DNA of 64,000 nucleotides from Aliivibrio sp. S4MY1. Its GTDB lineage: Bacteria > Pseudomonadota > Gammaproteobacteria > Enterobacterales > Vibrionaceae. Shown here one piece after another: positions 1 through 8,635 of the stretch (position 1 is the first letter of the stretch; each line of letters begins with the position of its first letter). The translations under genes and the position numbers were made by a program. The DNA lies in NCBI RefSeq assembly GCF_028765545.1, contig NZ_JARACP010000002.1, forward strand, positions 248,001-312,000, given 5' to 3'. A model generated the notes under the pieces. The model was given only the letters and a program-made list of their open reading frames with translations, was not told the origin of the DNA and made no database searches.

Positions 1-1
1 A

Positions 2-1261
2 GGTAAGACTACCACACTAGAAATGTTTTTTAAGTCTTACGAAGAAACTATTAATGGAAGAAAAATAATATTTTGTAGCTTGAATCGAGTCGTTCAAGGT
101 TTATCCAACTTAGGTATAGAAAAGAGAAATACGAAAGACACTAAATCAACTTATTTGGATAAGGTAATCTATTCAATTATTTTATTATCGTATGGACTAG
201 CAGTTAATTCTGATAATATTGATAGAATTAAACCATATTTAGATGATGGAGTAGTACTTGTTTTTGATGGATTGGACGAAATAATAACTGAGTATCCTAT
301 TGTTTTAGATGCTATGAATAATTTCAAAAAAAACTATGAAAAAATTCAATGGATTATTTCAAGTAGGGATTGTGTTAGCTATCTTAAGGAAATAAATTTT
401 TTAGGAATTACGTTGTTGCCGTTTACGCCTGAACAGCTTCGAAGCTTCATTTGTGGTTGGTTTAATGATGAATGCATAGGAATGAAGCTTTGGAATGAAA
501 TTTCAGGGACGGAACTTCATGAAAACCTCTTAACTCCATTAGTCGCGACAATTCTTTGTACATTGGTTGAAAAAGGAATAAAAGCCCCTTCTAATGAATC
601 TGAAATATATAGCGAGCGTTTAAGTCTTTTGCTTGGTAAGTATGATACAAATAAAAGAATACGACGACAGGAACAGGGCAGCGAAGAATTATTTTCCTGT
701 GCTAAAGCTCTTGCTTGGAGCATGCATTCTCAGGGTATCCGTAATATAAGTTATAGAGAAGCTATTCAAAACTTACAAATTAAAGTCGGATCGAAGTATA
801 CGACAAGACTTATTTCAAAGTGCGTAAAAGAGTTAGAAGATCCATGCACTGTATTGGTTCGAGACAAAGTATCAGGAAAGCTGTCATTTGGTCACTTTAG
901 ATTTCAAGAACATCTTGCATCATTAGAGTTGAGAGATAATAGGTCGATTGATCTTAGTACTATTATTATTCGCGACTGGTGGCGAGGAGCATTTAGTTTG
1001 TTTGCTCAAAGTTTAGATGATATTGAGTCTACAATAGAAGAATTAATTAGAGGTGATAAGTTGATTTCTGAGGATGCCTTCACGACATTATATACAATGT
1101 GTGATGTGTTGAGTTCTAAAAAGAGGGGAAATATGAGGTTATTGCTCGATCATCTGAAACAGGATAATTTTTATTGTTATGAAACTGATAATTATGATTT
1201 TTCAGATAATTATGATGGTGATTATCATAGCTATGCTCCAGTTTTAAGGACCGATTGGTGA
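2..1261 (+). CDS. NACHT-domain NTPase, 5'-truncated by window edge
   Basis: C-terminal part of a STAND-type NTPase. The first in-frame codons read GKTTTLE, the end of a Walker A loop, so the true start lies left of the window. A NACHT-type Walker B (VLVFDGLDEI, nt 251-283) follows, then a sensor-like IISSRD. Helical-domain segments LTPLVATILC and FGHFRFQEHLAS come later. No LRR, WD or TPR repeats follow; the sensor region is short and ends in a Tyr/Asp-rich tail. Bacterial NACHT proteins of this build are known anti-phage sensors that trigger a host-damaging effector. Any effector domain would be upstream and unseen. The 23 codons after the stop look coding in another frame, so the C-terminus may be shortened by a frameshift. 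The NACHT call is firm; the defence role is inferred. Confidence 0.8.
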   Translation, partial: GKTTTLEMFFKSYEETINGRKIIFCSLNRVVQGLSNLGIEKRNTKDTKSTYLDKVIYSIILLSYGLAVNSDNIDRIKPYLDDGVVLVFDGLDEIITEYPIVLDAMNNFKKNYEKIQWIISSRDCVSYLKEINFLGITLLPFTPEQLRSFICGWFNDECIGMKLWNEISGTELHENLLTPLVATILCTLVEKGIKAPSNESEIYSERLSLLLGKYDTNKRIRRQEQGSEELFSCAKALAWSMHSQGIRNISYREAIQNLQIKVGSKYTTRLISKCVKELEDPCTVLVRDKVSGKLSFGHFRFQEHLASLELRDNRSIDLSTIIIRDWWRGAFSLFAQSLDDIESTIEELIRGDKLISEDAFTTLYTMCDVLSSKKRGNMRLLLDHLKQDNFYCYETDNYDFSDNYDGDYHSYAPVLRTDW

Positions 1262-1360
1262 GCTATACAATTATAAAAATGAAGAAATATATGATGACTT
1301 CAGTATCTCACTACCAGTGAATAAATAATTCAATTTGTAATAGATTATAAATATCTCTAA

Positions 1361-1390
1361 TAAACAACCCGCCAATCAGCGGGTTGTTTA
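1361..1390. terminator. bidirectional terminator hairpin
   Basis: A 12-bp perfect stem (TAAACAACCCGC / GCGGGTTGTTTA) with a 6-nt loop lies between two convergent genes. It has A and T runs on both sides, so it can end the NACHT gene and the PACE transporter gene. Confidence 0.8.
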
Positions 1391-1421
1391 CTATCAGGGG
1401 CTCTATATTATATCTAATGCA

Positions 1422-1859
1422 TTACGCAGCAACCGACTTATCTCTCGCCATTCTTCTTACCAATATCGCTCGCACATTGTCGTATACCCAGTTAAAGGTA
1501 AATGCGTAAATGGTGATAAAGATAGTCACGCCAATATCCATCACAAACGCTTCCCAGATGCCTACGTTTAATAAGTAAGCCATCACAGGTACAGTTACGA
1601 ACAGTAACCCTAATTCAAACAAAACAACGTGGAAAATGCGTAATGAAAGGGTGCGCTGTGTTTTCTCGCCAGTGAAGAATTGATCGAAAATCCAATTATA
1701 AATAAAATTCCAGATCATCGCGATAGTGGCAACGACTATCATGGTTCCTGATAGGGCAGTAACATCGTGATTAGTAAAAATAGTTAACCCAAGAATAGAC
1801 AGTGATACCGCCAATACCTCAAATAATACGGCGTGGAAAATACGTTCAGTGGTTTTCAT
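1422..1859 (-). CDS. PACE-family multidrug/biocide efflux transporter
   Basis: A 145-residue inner-membrane protein with four hydrophobic helices arranged as two similar halves. Each half starts with an RIFHxVLFE motif (about residues 6-14 and 74-82). This duplicated bacterial transmembrane pair is the signature of the PACE family, whose founder AceI exports chlorhexidine by proton antiport. The conserved membrane glutamate is E14 here. The length matches the family. A LysR regulator is divergently transcribed across a short gap with a palindromic operator, the usual arrangement for PACE genes. The substrate cannot be told from sequence; short diamines are another known substrate class. Confidence 0.85.
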   Translation of the reverse strand: MKTTERIFHAVLFEVLAVSLSILGLTIFTNHDVTALSGTMIVVATIAMIWNFIYNWIFDQFFTGEKTQRTLSLRIFHVVLFELGLLFVTVPVMAYLLNVGIWEAFVMDIGVTIFITIYAFTFNWVYDNVRAILVRRMARDKSVAA

Positions 1860-1945
1860 AGCGATGACTCTTAATGATTATTGATACATTTAAAAATAAT
1901 GAATCAGCAATTATAGAGAGGGAATAAAAGAGATAAAGTTAACAG

Positions 1946-1964
1946 CTATCACAAATCGTGATAG
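1946..1964. promoter_or_regulatory. LysR-type operator (T-N11-A)
   Basis: A perfect 7-bp inverted repeat, CTATCAC-AAATC-GTGATAG, containing a T-N11-A core. It lies between the divergent PACE gene and the LysR gene, about 35 bp before the regulator start. Likely binding site of the adjacent LysR protein. Confidence 0.6.
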
Positions 1965-1998
1965 TTTGGGTGTTTAATCCAATAACTAAACCAATGCC

Positions 1999-2898
1999 AT
2001 GTACAGTTTTGAGCAATTAAAAATCTTTGTCACCGTGTGTGAGTGCGGTTCATTCTCTGCCGCAGCTCGTCAGTTAAAGCGCGCTCAATCAGGCGTGAGT
2101 CAGGCCATTGCCAATTTAGAGATCTCAATTAACCAAGAGCTGTTTAATCGAGAGAAAAATACGCCAGTACTAACAGAGAAAGGCAAAGCGTTATTGCCGA
2201 TTGCTCAATCTATTTTGCATCAACAAAAGTACTTTGATCAAAAGGTCGAATCGTTAGAGAGAGAGCATGAATATGAGTTAGTCATCGCCATTGATGAGAG
2301 CTTAATGAATGACGATGTATTACAAATATTGGCGGCATTGGCAGATAAGTTTCCTGTGACGGATTTTGAGATCATCACAACCTCAACGTTTGATGTTGAA
2401 GAGTTAGTAAAAAAAGGCAAAGCCCAAGTAGGGATTGTCTATGCAGATGGCGAGCTAAAAGTAGATATGGATTTCTTTACTCTAGGCCATGTGCGCTTTC
2501 TGACCGTTGTGTCTCCAGAGCATGAGTTAGCCAGTTTGCCTGTTGTGAATGATGCCGCATTGAAAGGGCACAGACAGTTAGTTCATCGCAGCTCAAAGCG
2601 TAAAGAGTTGTGGTTCAGCTATGGGATAAGTTCAAAGTTGTGGTACGCCAATACGCATCAAACCTTGATGGATCTTGCTTGTAAAGGAGTGGGTTGGACA
2701 ATAGTGCCTGAGCATAGTGTAGTGAGCTTATTAGAGCAGAATAAACTTGTGGCACTGCCTATTGCGCATGAATTTGATGGCTGGCTTACCCCAATGGGCT
2801 GTTTGGTATCGCGTAGCCATGTTTTTGGCCCTGTATTAGAAGAGTTATTGTCCTCTTTACAAACGATTAGCCAAAAAAAACCGCTAGCTCATCATTAA
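1999..2898 (+). CDS. LysR-family regulator next to PACE pump
   Basis: A 299-residue LysR-type regulator. The N-terminal winged helix-turn-helix (residues 1-60, with FSAAARQLKRAQSGVSQAIANLE) is followed by a substrate-binding domain to residue 290. It is divergent from the PACE gene and probably controls it through the palindrome in the shared upstream region. No clear Shine-Dalgarno precedes the ATG. A near ATG five bases upstream is in another frame. Its 3' end overlaps the hairpin that terminates the opposite-strand ectoine operon. The effector is unknown. Confidence 0.85.
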   Translation: MYSFEQLKIFVTVCECGSFSAAARQLKRAQSGVSQAIANLEISINQELFNREKNTPVLTEKGKALLPIAQSILHQQKYFDQKVESLEREHEYELVIAIDESLMNDDVLQILAALADKFPVTDFEIITTSTFDVEELVKKGKAQVGIVYADGELKVDMDFFTLGHVRFLTVVSPEHELASLPVVNDAALKGHRQLVHRSSKRKELWFSYGISSKLWYANTHQTLMDLACKGVGWTIVPEHSVVSLLEQNKLVALPIAHEFDGWLTPMGCLVSRSHVFGPVLEELLSSLQTISQKKPLAHH

Positions 2899-2911
2899 TG
2901 AACTAACGGTT
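2873..2911 (-). terminator. terminator of the ectoine operon
   Basis: On the minus strand, AACCGTTAG and CTAGCGGTT form a stem with one mismatch around a 15-nt loop, followed by eight T. It lies just past the ask stop codon and overlaps the 3' end of the convergent LysR gene. Confidence 0.7.
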
Positions 2912-2939
2912 GATGGTTTATTTACACTGTAAAACGGAA

Positions 2940-4367
2940 CTAAGCGACCTGTTCAGTTTTTGCTTGTGTGGTGGCTGTATTTTCACAAAACTCGTGGTGT
3001 AGCGCTCGAATAGCGTTTTGATAGTCTTGATCGCTTACTACAAATTGCACGTTTACGTTACGCATAGACGCATGCAGAGCAACAGGGGTGACGTCATTAT
3101 TCATCAATGATAAAACCCCTTTTGCCAATGCTTTGTTGGTATCAATCTGCGAGCCAATCACCGAAATTAATGCCACCATACGACCTTTAATAGAGGCGTT
3201 TGGATAGCGTTTTTCTGCTTTATATAACAGTTTATTAAGATTTTCAGTACTGCCACCAAGGTAATAAGTAATTGAATTAGCGTTCATTTCTTTACCAATT
3301 AAACTCACTTGGGCGTCTGAGATAATTTCCATTAACTCATAGCCGACGTTATCCACTTGGCCTACCATTGCTTGATCAAATAGATGTAAGGCAAACACTT
3401 TTTCTTTGCCTGCAATGATCTCGACTTTATTAGTTTCTGGCTGGTAATCTGATGAGATTAACGTGCCTTTGTGTTCTGGCTCAAAAGTGTTTTTAATCTG
3501 GATTTCAATGTCACTTTCACGAAGCCCTGCCGCAGCATTAGGGTGAATCGCTTCCATTCCTAAGCTTGCTAATTGGTCAGCAACATCGTAATTAGTACGT
3601 CCAATCGGGAATACCTTATCGGTGCCTACAACACGCGGATCAGCTGAGCTTAGGTGATATTCTTTATGGATAATCGCTAAATCAGCATGAGTAAGTGATG
3701 CGATGCGGCTAAAGGTCATTTCACTGTAACCACGATCATACGTACCCATTAGACCTTCTTTGCAATATGCATAGCCAGTAACAATTGGCAGCTCTGTGGT
3801 GACATCTATATCTTTAAATACATCAGTAATAGTTTCATCTAATGTTCTTGGAGTTTGGTTGTCCCAACCAGAAAGATCGACGAATTTTGCGTTAATTCCA
3901 ACGGTTTTTAGCTTTAATGCCGTGTTAAAGGCGCTGTGTGCTTCACCAATAGAAGATAGAAATTCACGCACTTGAGGTAAATAACGACGCAGTGAAAACT
4001 GGCCGTATTGACAGGTTTCAAGAATATTAGAAATACAGGTTTTGGCTTCATCAATTCGTGAGCAAATGAACTTATCTGCTCTTAAACGATTTAAAGGATC
4101 AATAAAGAGGTGTTCATTGGTTAATAGCATGCGATTTTTCACATACTCTAATGCTTCATCCCAACTGTCATCACGCTTAGCGATAAGTTTATAAACACCC
4201 GGTTTGCCTGTTTTTTTACACTCAAGCAGTGAGTCGGTAATTCCGCCATAGGCAGATACCACAAAAACACGATTATATGGGTTTTTAGGGCGAAGAAATA
4301 TGTTGTCTAAAACAGCATCAAACGCCGTCATAGAAGTACCGCCGATTTTTTCTACGGTATAAGTCAT
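2940..4367 (-). CDS. ask: ectoine-specific aspartokinase
   Basis: A 475-residue aspartate kinase, the last gene of the ectoine operon. It phosphorylates L-aspartate, the first step towards aspartate semialdehyde, which feeds EctB. The amino-acid kinase domain opens with VEKIGGTSM (residues 5-13). Tandem ACT-type regulatory segments fill the C-terminal third. A position after ectABC is the mark of the Ask_Ect branch, which bypasses normal feedback control of aspartate family synthesis. A 102-nt gap with a hairpin separates it from ectC, so its expression may be lower than that of ectABC. Confidence 0.9.
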   Translation of the reverse strand: MTYTVEKIGGTSMTAFDAVLDNIFLRPKNPYNRVFVVSAYGGITDSLLECKKTGKPGVYKLIAKRDDSWDEALEYVKNRMLLTNEHLFIDPLNRLRADKFICSRIDEAKTCISNILETCQYGQFSLRRYLPQVREFLSSIGEAHSAFNTALKLKTVGINAKFVDLSGWDNQTPRTLDETITDVFKDIDVTTELPIVTGYAYCKEGLMGTYDRGYSEMTFSRIASLTHADLAIIHKEYHLSSADPRVVGTDKVFPIGRTNYDVADQLASLGMEAIHPNAAAGLRESDIEIQIKNTFEPEHKGTLISSDYQPETNKVEIIAGKEKVFALHLFDQAMVGQVDNVGYELMEIISDAQVSLIGKEMNANSITYYLGGSTENLNKLLYKAEKRYPNASIKGRMVALISVIGSQIDTNKALAKGVLSLMNNDVTPVALHASMRNVNVQFVVSDQDYQNAIRALHHEFCENTATTQAKTEQVA

Positions 4368-4397
4368 GGGTAAATCCTTTTTGACTTTGAGAGGGAG

Positions 4398-4431
4398 AAT
4401 CCACTAGAGTCACCTTGAACCCAAGTGGATT
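4398..4431 (-). repeat. intercistronic hairpin between ectC and ask
   Basis: An 8-bp perfect inverted repeat (AATCCACT / AGTGGATT) with an 18-nt spacer in the ectC-ask gap. It has no T run, so it is more likely an mRNA processing or stabilising element, or a partial attenuator, than a full terminator. Confidence 0.45.
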
Positions 4432-4469
4432 TACTACTAACTTAAATAAGCACTAGGGGGAATGAGTGT

Positions 4470-4856
4470 TTAATCTAAGATAGGGTAGACACCGTTTTCA
4501 TCATGAACTTCGGCACCTGTGATTGGTGGATTGAACACGCACGCCATCACCATTTCTTTATCTTTATAAGCACGCAAGTAGTGTTCATCATGCTTATCAA
4601 GAATGTACAAGGTGCCCGGTTTGATTGGGTAGGTTTCACCGCCAATGACTTCAATTTCACCTTCGCCACTCATGCAATAGACTGACTCTAGGTGGTTCTT
4701 GTAGTGAATATGCGTTTCTGTATCTTGGTAAATTGTGGTGATGTGGAAAGAGAAGCCCATATTGTCATCTTTCAACAACATTCTTACGCTTTCCCATGTT
4801 TCAGATGCTACGCGTCGTTCGCTATCACGACATTCGTCTAGTGTTCTAACAATCAT
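4470..4856 (-). CDS. ectC: L-ectoine synthase
   Basis: A 128-residue cupin that closes the ring of N-gamma-acetyl-diaminobutyrate to give ectoine. The cupin core is visible as [20 protein letters not shown] followed by the HDEHYLRA strand (about residues 84-110). The length is typical for EctC. It starts 14 nt after the ectB stop and so is translated as part of the operon. No ectD hydroxylase gene follows, so ectoine rather than hydroxyectoine should be the end product. Confidence 0.95.
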   Translation of the reverse strand: MIVRTLDECRDSERRVASETWESVRMLLKDDNMGFSFHITTIYQDTETHIHYKNHLESVYCMSGEGEIEVIGGETYPIKPGTLYILDKHDEHYLRAYKDKEMVMACVFNPPITGAEVHDENGVYPILD

Positions 4857-4870
4857 TGTATCGTCCCTGA

Positions 4871-6136
4871 TTAAGATGCTTTTTTGAAGTGTTTTTCTGC
4901 AATATTATCAATTGCGTTTTCAAAGATGGTTAGGCCTTCTTCTAGCTCAGATTCTGTGATCGTTAACGGACAGAAGAATTTCACTACTTCATCAGATGGA
5001 CCTGCGGTTTCAATGATCATACCGTTTTTAAAACAATCTTTAGCGATATCACTTGAGATAATGCCATCTTTACACTCAATACCAATCATCATGCCGCGAC
5101 CTTTTTGCTGAACAAACAGTTTAGGGTAGCGTTTTACTGCACGAAGAATGACATCACTGACTTTCTGAGAGGTCTGTTTAATATGCTCTTCAAAGTTAGT
5201 ATTTGACCAGTAGATCTCAAGTGCTTTTGCTGCAGTAACGAAAGCGTGATTGTTACCACGGAAAGTACCGTTGTGCTCACCCGGTTTCCATTCATCTAAT
5301 TCTGGTTTTAGTAAGACAACCGCCATTGGTAAGCCGTAGCCACCAATGGATTTAGATAATGTAACCATATCTGGTTTAATACCTGATGGTTCAAAACTGA
5401 AGAATGTACCAGTGCGACCACAGCCTGCTTGGATATCATCAACAATCATTAGAATGTCGTTGGCTTTACAAATTTTGTTTAAACGCTGTAGCCATTCATT
5501 GGACGCAACATTTAAACCACCTTCGCCTTGTACGGTTTCTAAAAGTACCGCAGCTGGTTTATCTAAACCGCTTGAATTATCAGATAGCATGGTTTCAAAC
5601 AGATTAAGACCATCGATGTCGGCATAACCTTCAAAAGGAATGCGAGTGATGTTGTTTAAACTAAAACCTGCACCTTGGCGGTGGTGTTGATTACCTGTTG
5701 CTGCAAGTGCACCAGCAGTACAACCGTGGAAGCCATTAGTGAAGGCGACAATGTTAGTTCGGTTAGTGACTTTACGTGCCAGTTTTAAAGCGGCCTCAAC
5801 GGCATTGGTTCCGGTAGGACCGGTAAATTGAACTTTATAATCTAGATCTCTAGGTTCTAGGATGTAATTATTCAATGCATTCAAGAAAGTGGCTTTTGCA
5901 CTTGAGTGCATATCTAAGCCATGCGTAATGCCATCATTTTCGATGTATTCAAGTAAAGCTTGCTTTAAGACTGGGTTGTTGTGACCGTAGTTGAGTGATC
6001 CGGCTCCAGCAAGGAAGTCTAGGTAACGTTCGCCGCTTTCGGTTTCTAGCCAACATCCTTTTGCTTTTTGGAAGACAACTGGAAAACTGTTTGAGTATGA
6101 ACGTACTTGTGATTCTTGCTTCTTGAAAATATTCAT
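4871..6136 (-). CDS. ectB: diaminobutyrate-2-oxoglutarate aminotransferase
   Basis: A 421-residue class III PLP-dependent aminotransferase. It converts aspartate semialdehyde plus glutamate into L-2,4-diaminobutyrate, the first dedicated ectoine step. Family landmarks are [18 protein letters not shown] (about residue 104), the PLP-binding aspartate in [14 protein letters not shown], and the Schiff-base lysine in [14 protein letters not shown]. It sits between ectA and ectC with gaps of 25 and 14 nt, which fixes its identity against other class III aminotransferases. Confidence 0.95.
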   Translation of the reverse strand: MNIFKKQESQVRSYSNSFPVVFQKAKGCWLETESGERYLDFLAGAGSLNYGHNNPVLKQALLEYIENDGITHGLDMHSSAKATFLNALNNYILEPRDLDYKVQFTGPTGTNAVEAALKLARKVTNRTNIVAFTNGFHGCTAGALAATGNQHHRQGAGFSLNNITRIPFEGYADIDGLNLFETMLSDNSSGLDKPAAVLLETVQGEGGLNVASNEWLQRLNKICKANDILMIVDDIQAGCGRTGTFFSFEPSGIKPDMVTLSKSIGGYGLPMAVVLLKPELDEWKPGEHNGTFRGNNHAFVTAAKALEIYWSNTNFEEHIKQTSQKVSDVILRAVKRYPKLFVQQKGRGMMIGIECKDGIISSDIAKDCFKNGMIIETAGPSDEVVKFFCPLTITESELEEGLTIFENAIDNIAEKHFKKAS

Positions 6137-6161
6137 GATGAGTCCGTTTATGATTCCTATT

Positions 6162-6707
6162 TTATTTTAGAGCGATACGATACAAATATTCAGTATCGTG
6201 TTTGCCTTTGAAATGGGCTTCTTTGTCTAGAAACGTGGTTACCTTACCTTGGTCACCATGTTCGGCATCCAGCTTTTTAAATAGCGACCATGAAGCGGTA
6301 TTGGCTTTGGTGATGGTTGTTTCTACGAATTCGGTATGTTTGATGTTTTTGCGCTGTAAAAGCTCATTTAGCATTGAGTAAGCTAAACCTTTACCTCGGT
6401 AGCGAGGAGAGACAGCGACTTGCCAGATGAATAATGTTTTTGGGTCATCAGGCTTATGGTAACCAGAGATAAAACCAGCAAGGTTGCCGTCTTTCTCTGC
6501 TAAAACGCAGGTCTTACTGAAATGGGTAGATTGGAGAAAATTGCAGTATGAAGAGTTGATATCAAGAGGAGGACACTCGGTGATCAATGCGTAAACATCG
6601 TCACCGTCTGTCCTTGAAGGTTCTCTAAATGTCCATTTTTTGCTGGGTTCAATATCCATGCTTGAACACAAGATTCTGGGCGCTGCAATAGTCATATGTA
6701 AATACAT
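6162..6707 (-). CDS. ectA: diaminobutyrate acetyltransferase
   Basis: A 181-residue GNAT-family acetyltransferase that acetylates the gamma-amino group of diaminobutyrate, the second ectoine step. The acetyl-CoA loop is VSPRYRGKGLAYSMLNELL (about residues 112-130), and KKWTFREPSRTDGDDVYALI near the N-terminus is typical of EctA. The start is uncertain. AAAGGA lies only 1-2 nt before the first ATG (6707) and 13 nt before the next in-frame ATG (6695). It is the first gene of the operon; about 190 bp of A+T-rich promoter region precede it. Confidence 0.92.
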   Translation of the reverse strand: MYLHMTIAAPRILCSSMDIEPSKKWTFREPSRTDGDDVYALITECPPLDINSSYCNFLQSTHFSKTCVLAEKDGNLAGFISGYHKPDDPKTLFIWQVAVSPRYRGKGLAYSMLNELLQRKNIKHTEFVETTITKANTASWSLFKKLDAEHGDQGKVTTFLDKEAHFKGKHDTEYLYRIALK

Positions 6708-6896
6708 ATCCTTTGTACTCTAATTAAATTCCTCTTTATTATTGGCATTTATAGAGACCTAAAGGCAAGTTAATCACAAAAAAAGAGCATTTCTTAGCCA
6801 TTTAATGCGACATTGATCTCGTTTTTATGCTTTTATTTAGTTAGGGTTCTATGCATTTAGTTGTGTGAAATAGAACAATTACATGTTTTTTTTATA

Positions 6897-6928
6897 AAAA
6901 AATAGCCCATTCTAGTGGGCTATTTTTT
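6897..6928 (-). terminator. terminator downstream of marR
   Basis: A perfect stem (AAAAAATAGCCCA / TGGGCTATTTTTT) with loop TTCTAG, ending about 20 nt past the stop of the MarR gene. It separates that unit from the ectA promoter region. Confidence 0.8.
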
Positions 6929-6947
6929 GTGTTCTTTTAGAGATAAT

Positions 6948-7373
6948 TTATACAGCAGCGACCATTTTCTGTAGTAGTCGAATCATCTCTTTTTGCTCGT
7001 TTAGATCAAGAGAGCTAAGCGCTTCTTTATTCACCTTCATTGGGATCGGTAAAAGTGTTTCTTTTAATGCTCGACCTTCATCTGTGAGGTAAATTCGAAA
7101 TGAACGACGACTATTGGGATCCGCTTGTCGCTCAACAAGGCCTAACTTTTCTAATTTGTCTAATGTTCTTGTGGTAGTGGAGTTTTCCACTTTTGATTTT
7201 TCAGCAATATCACGTTGAGTTATTCCTTCCCCTTCCCATAAACACATTAAGGTCGGCCACAGCGCAACGGTTAAACCATGCTGTTTTAATTCAGCTTCGA
7301 AACTTTTTGATGCTTTATTAGCAATAACGTTCATCATCCAACCAAAGCTGCTTTGACGATCAAATTCTTCCAT
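6948..7373 (-). CDS. MarR-family regulator of the cytochrome b561 unit
   Basis: A 141-residue MarR-type winged-helix regulator. The recognition region reads ITQRDIAEKSKVENSTTTRTLDKLEKLGLVERQ, followed by the wing DPNSRRSFRIYLTDEGR. I chose the ATG at 7373, because AGGAG lies 10 nt before it; an in-frame TTG at 7382 overlaps the stop of the preceding cytochrome b561 gene but is too close to that site. It is co-transcribed with that gene. The 44-bp palindrome in the divergent promoter (8062-8105), with inner GTTGCATATGCAAC, is a good operator for it, giving autoregulation and control of the cytochrome c' unit. Confidence 0.85.
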   Translation of the reverse strand: MEEFDRQSSFGWMMNVIANKASKSFEAELKQHGLTVALWPTLMCLWEGEGITQRDIAEKSKVENSTTTRTLDKLEKLGLVERQADPNSRRSFRIYLTDEGRALKETLLPIPMKVNKEALSSLDLNEQKEMIRLLQKMVAAV

Positions 7374-7378
7374 TGTGT

Positions 7379-8017
7379 TCAAACTCCTGCGCTTACAACT
7401 ATTGCAATGGTAACTAATCCAGTTGCAATTAGCACCACTAATGCACGTTTATTTGATACAAACATCAGGTTCGATGATGTTTGATTTTCTGTGAGTTTCT
7501 TTTGTATACCAGTAACCATTGCCCAAACAAGCGGCTTTGAGCGTAATTTATAAAAAAGAATGGCAACTAAATGCAGTATGACTAATACCGGTAACAAACG
7601 TGCACATATTCCATGCAGGGTAACGAAAATATCGAAGACATCATCATTTAAGACGATATCAGAGTAAGGGATGTGATCGAATAACCCTGCTAACGCGATA
7701 CCGGTAATACATTGAATAAATAAAGTGAAAATTAACCCGATAACCATCCAAGATCCTGCTGGATTATGGCCCGCTTTTGATGGTTCTTTTCCTAATAAAT
7801 AACGAATGGTACGTTTTGGGGAAGCAATAAATTTTTTAAAACGGCTCGTATCACTGCCAATAAATCCCCATACAATGCGCCACATAATAAGAGTAAACAG
7901 GATTAAACCTAAGTAGATATGCGGTCCTTCTCCATTAAAGCCACTTGCGGCTAATCCGATAAAAAGCAGTGCTTGAAGCCAGTGATATAAACGTGTTGGT
8001 AAATCCCAAATCTTCAT
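7379..8017 (-). CDS. cytochrome b561-family membrane cytochrome
   Basis: A 212-residue integral membrane b-type cytochrome of the bacterial b561/hydrogenase cytochrome b type. It begins KIWDLPTRLYHWLQALLF, whose His is a usual haem ligand, and has further membrane histidines in the helix with TLHGICARLLPVLVILHLVA. There are about five hydrophobic helices. Such proteins pass electrons between the quinone pool and periplasmic cytochromes. It is followed at once by the MarR gene and is divergent from a cytochrome c' gene, its likely redox partner. The physiological substrate is not evident. Confidence 0.8.
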   Translation of the reverse strand: MKIWDLPTRLYHWLQALLFIGLAASGFNGEGPHIYLGLILFTLIMWRIVWGFIGSDTSRFKKFIASPKRTIRYLLGKEPSKAGHNPAGSWMVIGLIFTLFIQCITGIALAGLFDHIPYSDIVLNDDVFDIFVTLHGICARLLPVLVILHLVAILFYKLRSKPLVWAMVTGIQKKLTENQTSSNLMFVSNKRALVVLIATGLVTIAIVVSAGV

Positions 8018-8061
8018 TTTATTGTTCCTAATTGATAAATTGTTTAACTAACCGAGAAATG

Positions 8062-8105
8062 ATTTACATCACAACAGTTGCATATGCAACAGTTGTGATG
8101 TAAAT
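8062..8105. promoter_or_regulatory. 44-bp near-perfect palindromic operator
   Basis: Outer arms ATTTACATCACAAC and GTTGTGATGTAAAT flank an inner perfect palindrome GTTGCATATGCAAC. The only non-pairing position on each arm is a single A (8076 and 8091). It lies midway between the starts of the divergent cytochrome b561 and cytochrome c' genes. The inner element resembles MarR-family operators, and the outer arms contain TGTGA/TCACA half-sites that a CRP/FNR-class factor could read. Which protein binds is inferred. Confidence 0.8.
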
Positions 8106-8150
8106 TAAATGCAACTTGAAGTGAGTCAGACATTAATCAGAGAGACACCA

Positions 8151-8582
8151 ATGAAAAAATTAGTACTTAGCTTATGTGTTTTATTACCAAATATTGTATT
8201 TGCTCAATCGAGTGCTGAGCTAATTAACGCAAGACAACAGGCCTTTGTGAATATTGAAAATCAATTAGAGCAAGTCGAAGACATGATTGATGAAGATGCA
8301 CCTAATTGGAACGAAATTGAATTGATCAGTCATGAGCTTTCTAAACATAGCCAATTACTAACCACAGCATTTCCTGAAGGTAGCCAAGACGGCAGTAAAG
8401 CAAAAGAAGCAGTATGGAATAAACCTGAAAAGTTTAATCAATTGATGCAAGAGATGGATAGTGGCTTTGTTCAACTTTATCAAGCAAGCCAACAACAAGA
8501 TAAAGAATTAGCAGAAGCAGGTTTAGAGCAAGCAAAAGATACGTGTAACGCGTGTCACCGCTCTTATCGTTCACGTTTTTAA
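8151..8582 (+). CDS. cytochrome c' (periplasmic c-type cytochrome)
   Basis: A 143-residue exported haem protein. The start at 8151 gives a signal peptide (MKKLVLSLCVLLPNIVFAQ) and is preceded by AGAGA. A longer in-frame start at 8109 would put 14 charged residues before the signal. The mature part is helical, with the single haem site CNACHRSYR at the extreme C-terminus, the hallmark of cytochrome c'. Such proteins bind NO or act in electron transfer. First gene of a three-gene unit and divergent from a b561 cytochrome, so the two may form one periplasmic electron route. Confidence 0.88.
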   Translation: MKKLVLSLCVLLPNIVFAQSSAELINARQQAFVNIENQLEQVEDMIDEDAPNWNEIELISHELSKHSQLLTTAFPEGSQDGSKAKEAVWNKPEKFNQLMQEMDSGFVQLYQASQQQDKELAEAGLEQAKDTCNACHRSYRSRF

Positions 8583-8635
8583 GTAACCCCTGATTAGAAC
8601 AATACAAAAATAATTAAATTAGAGAGAATAACGTC

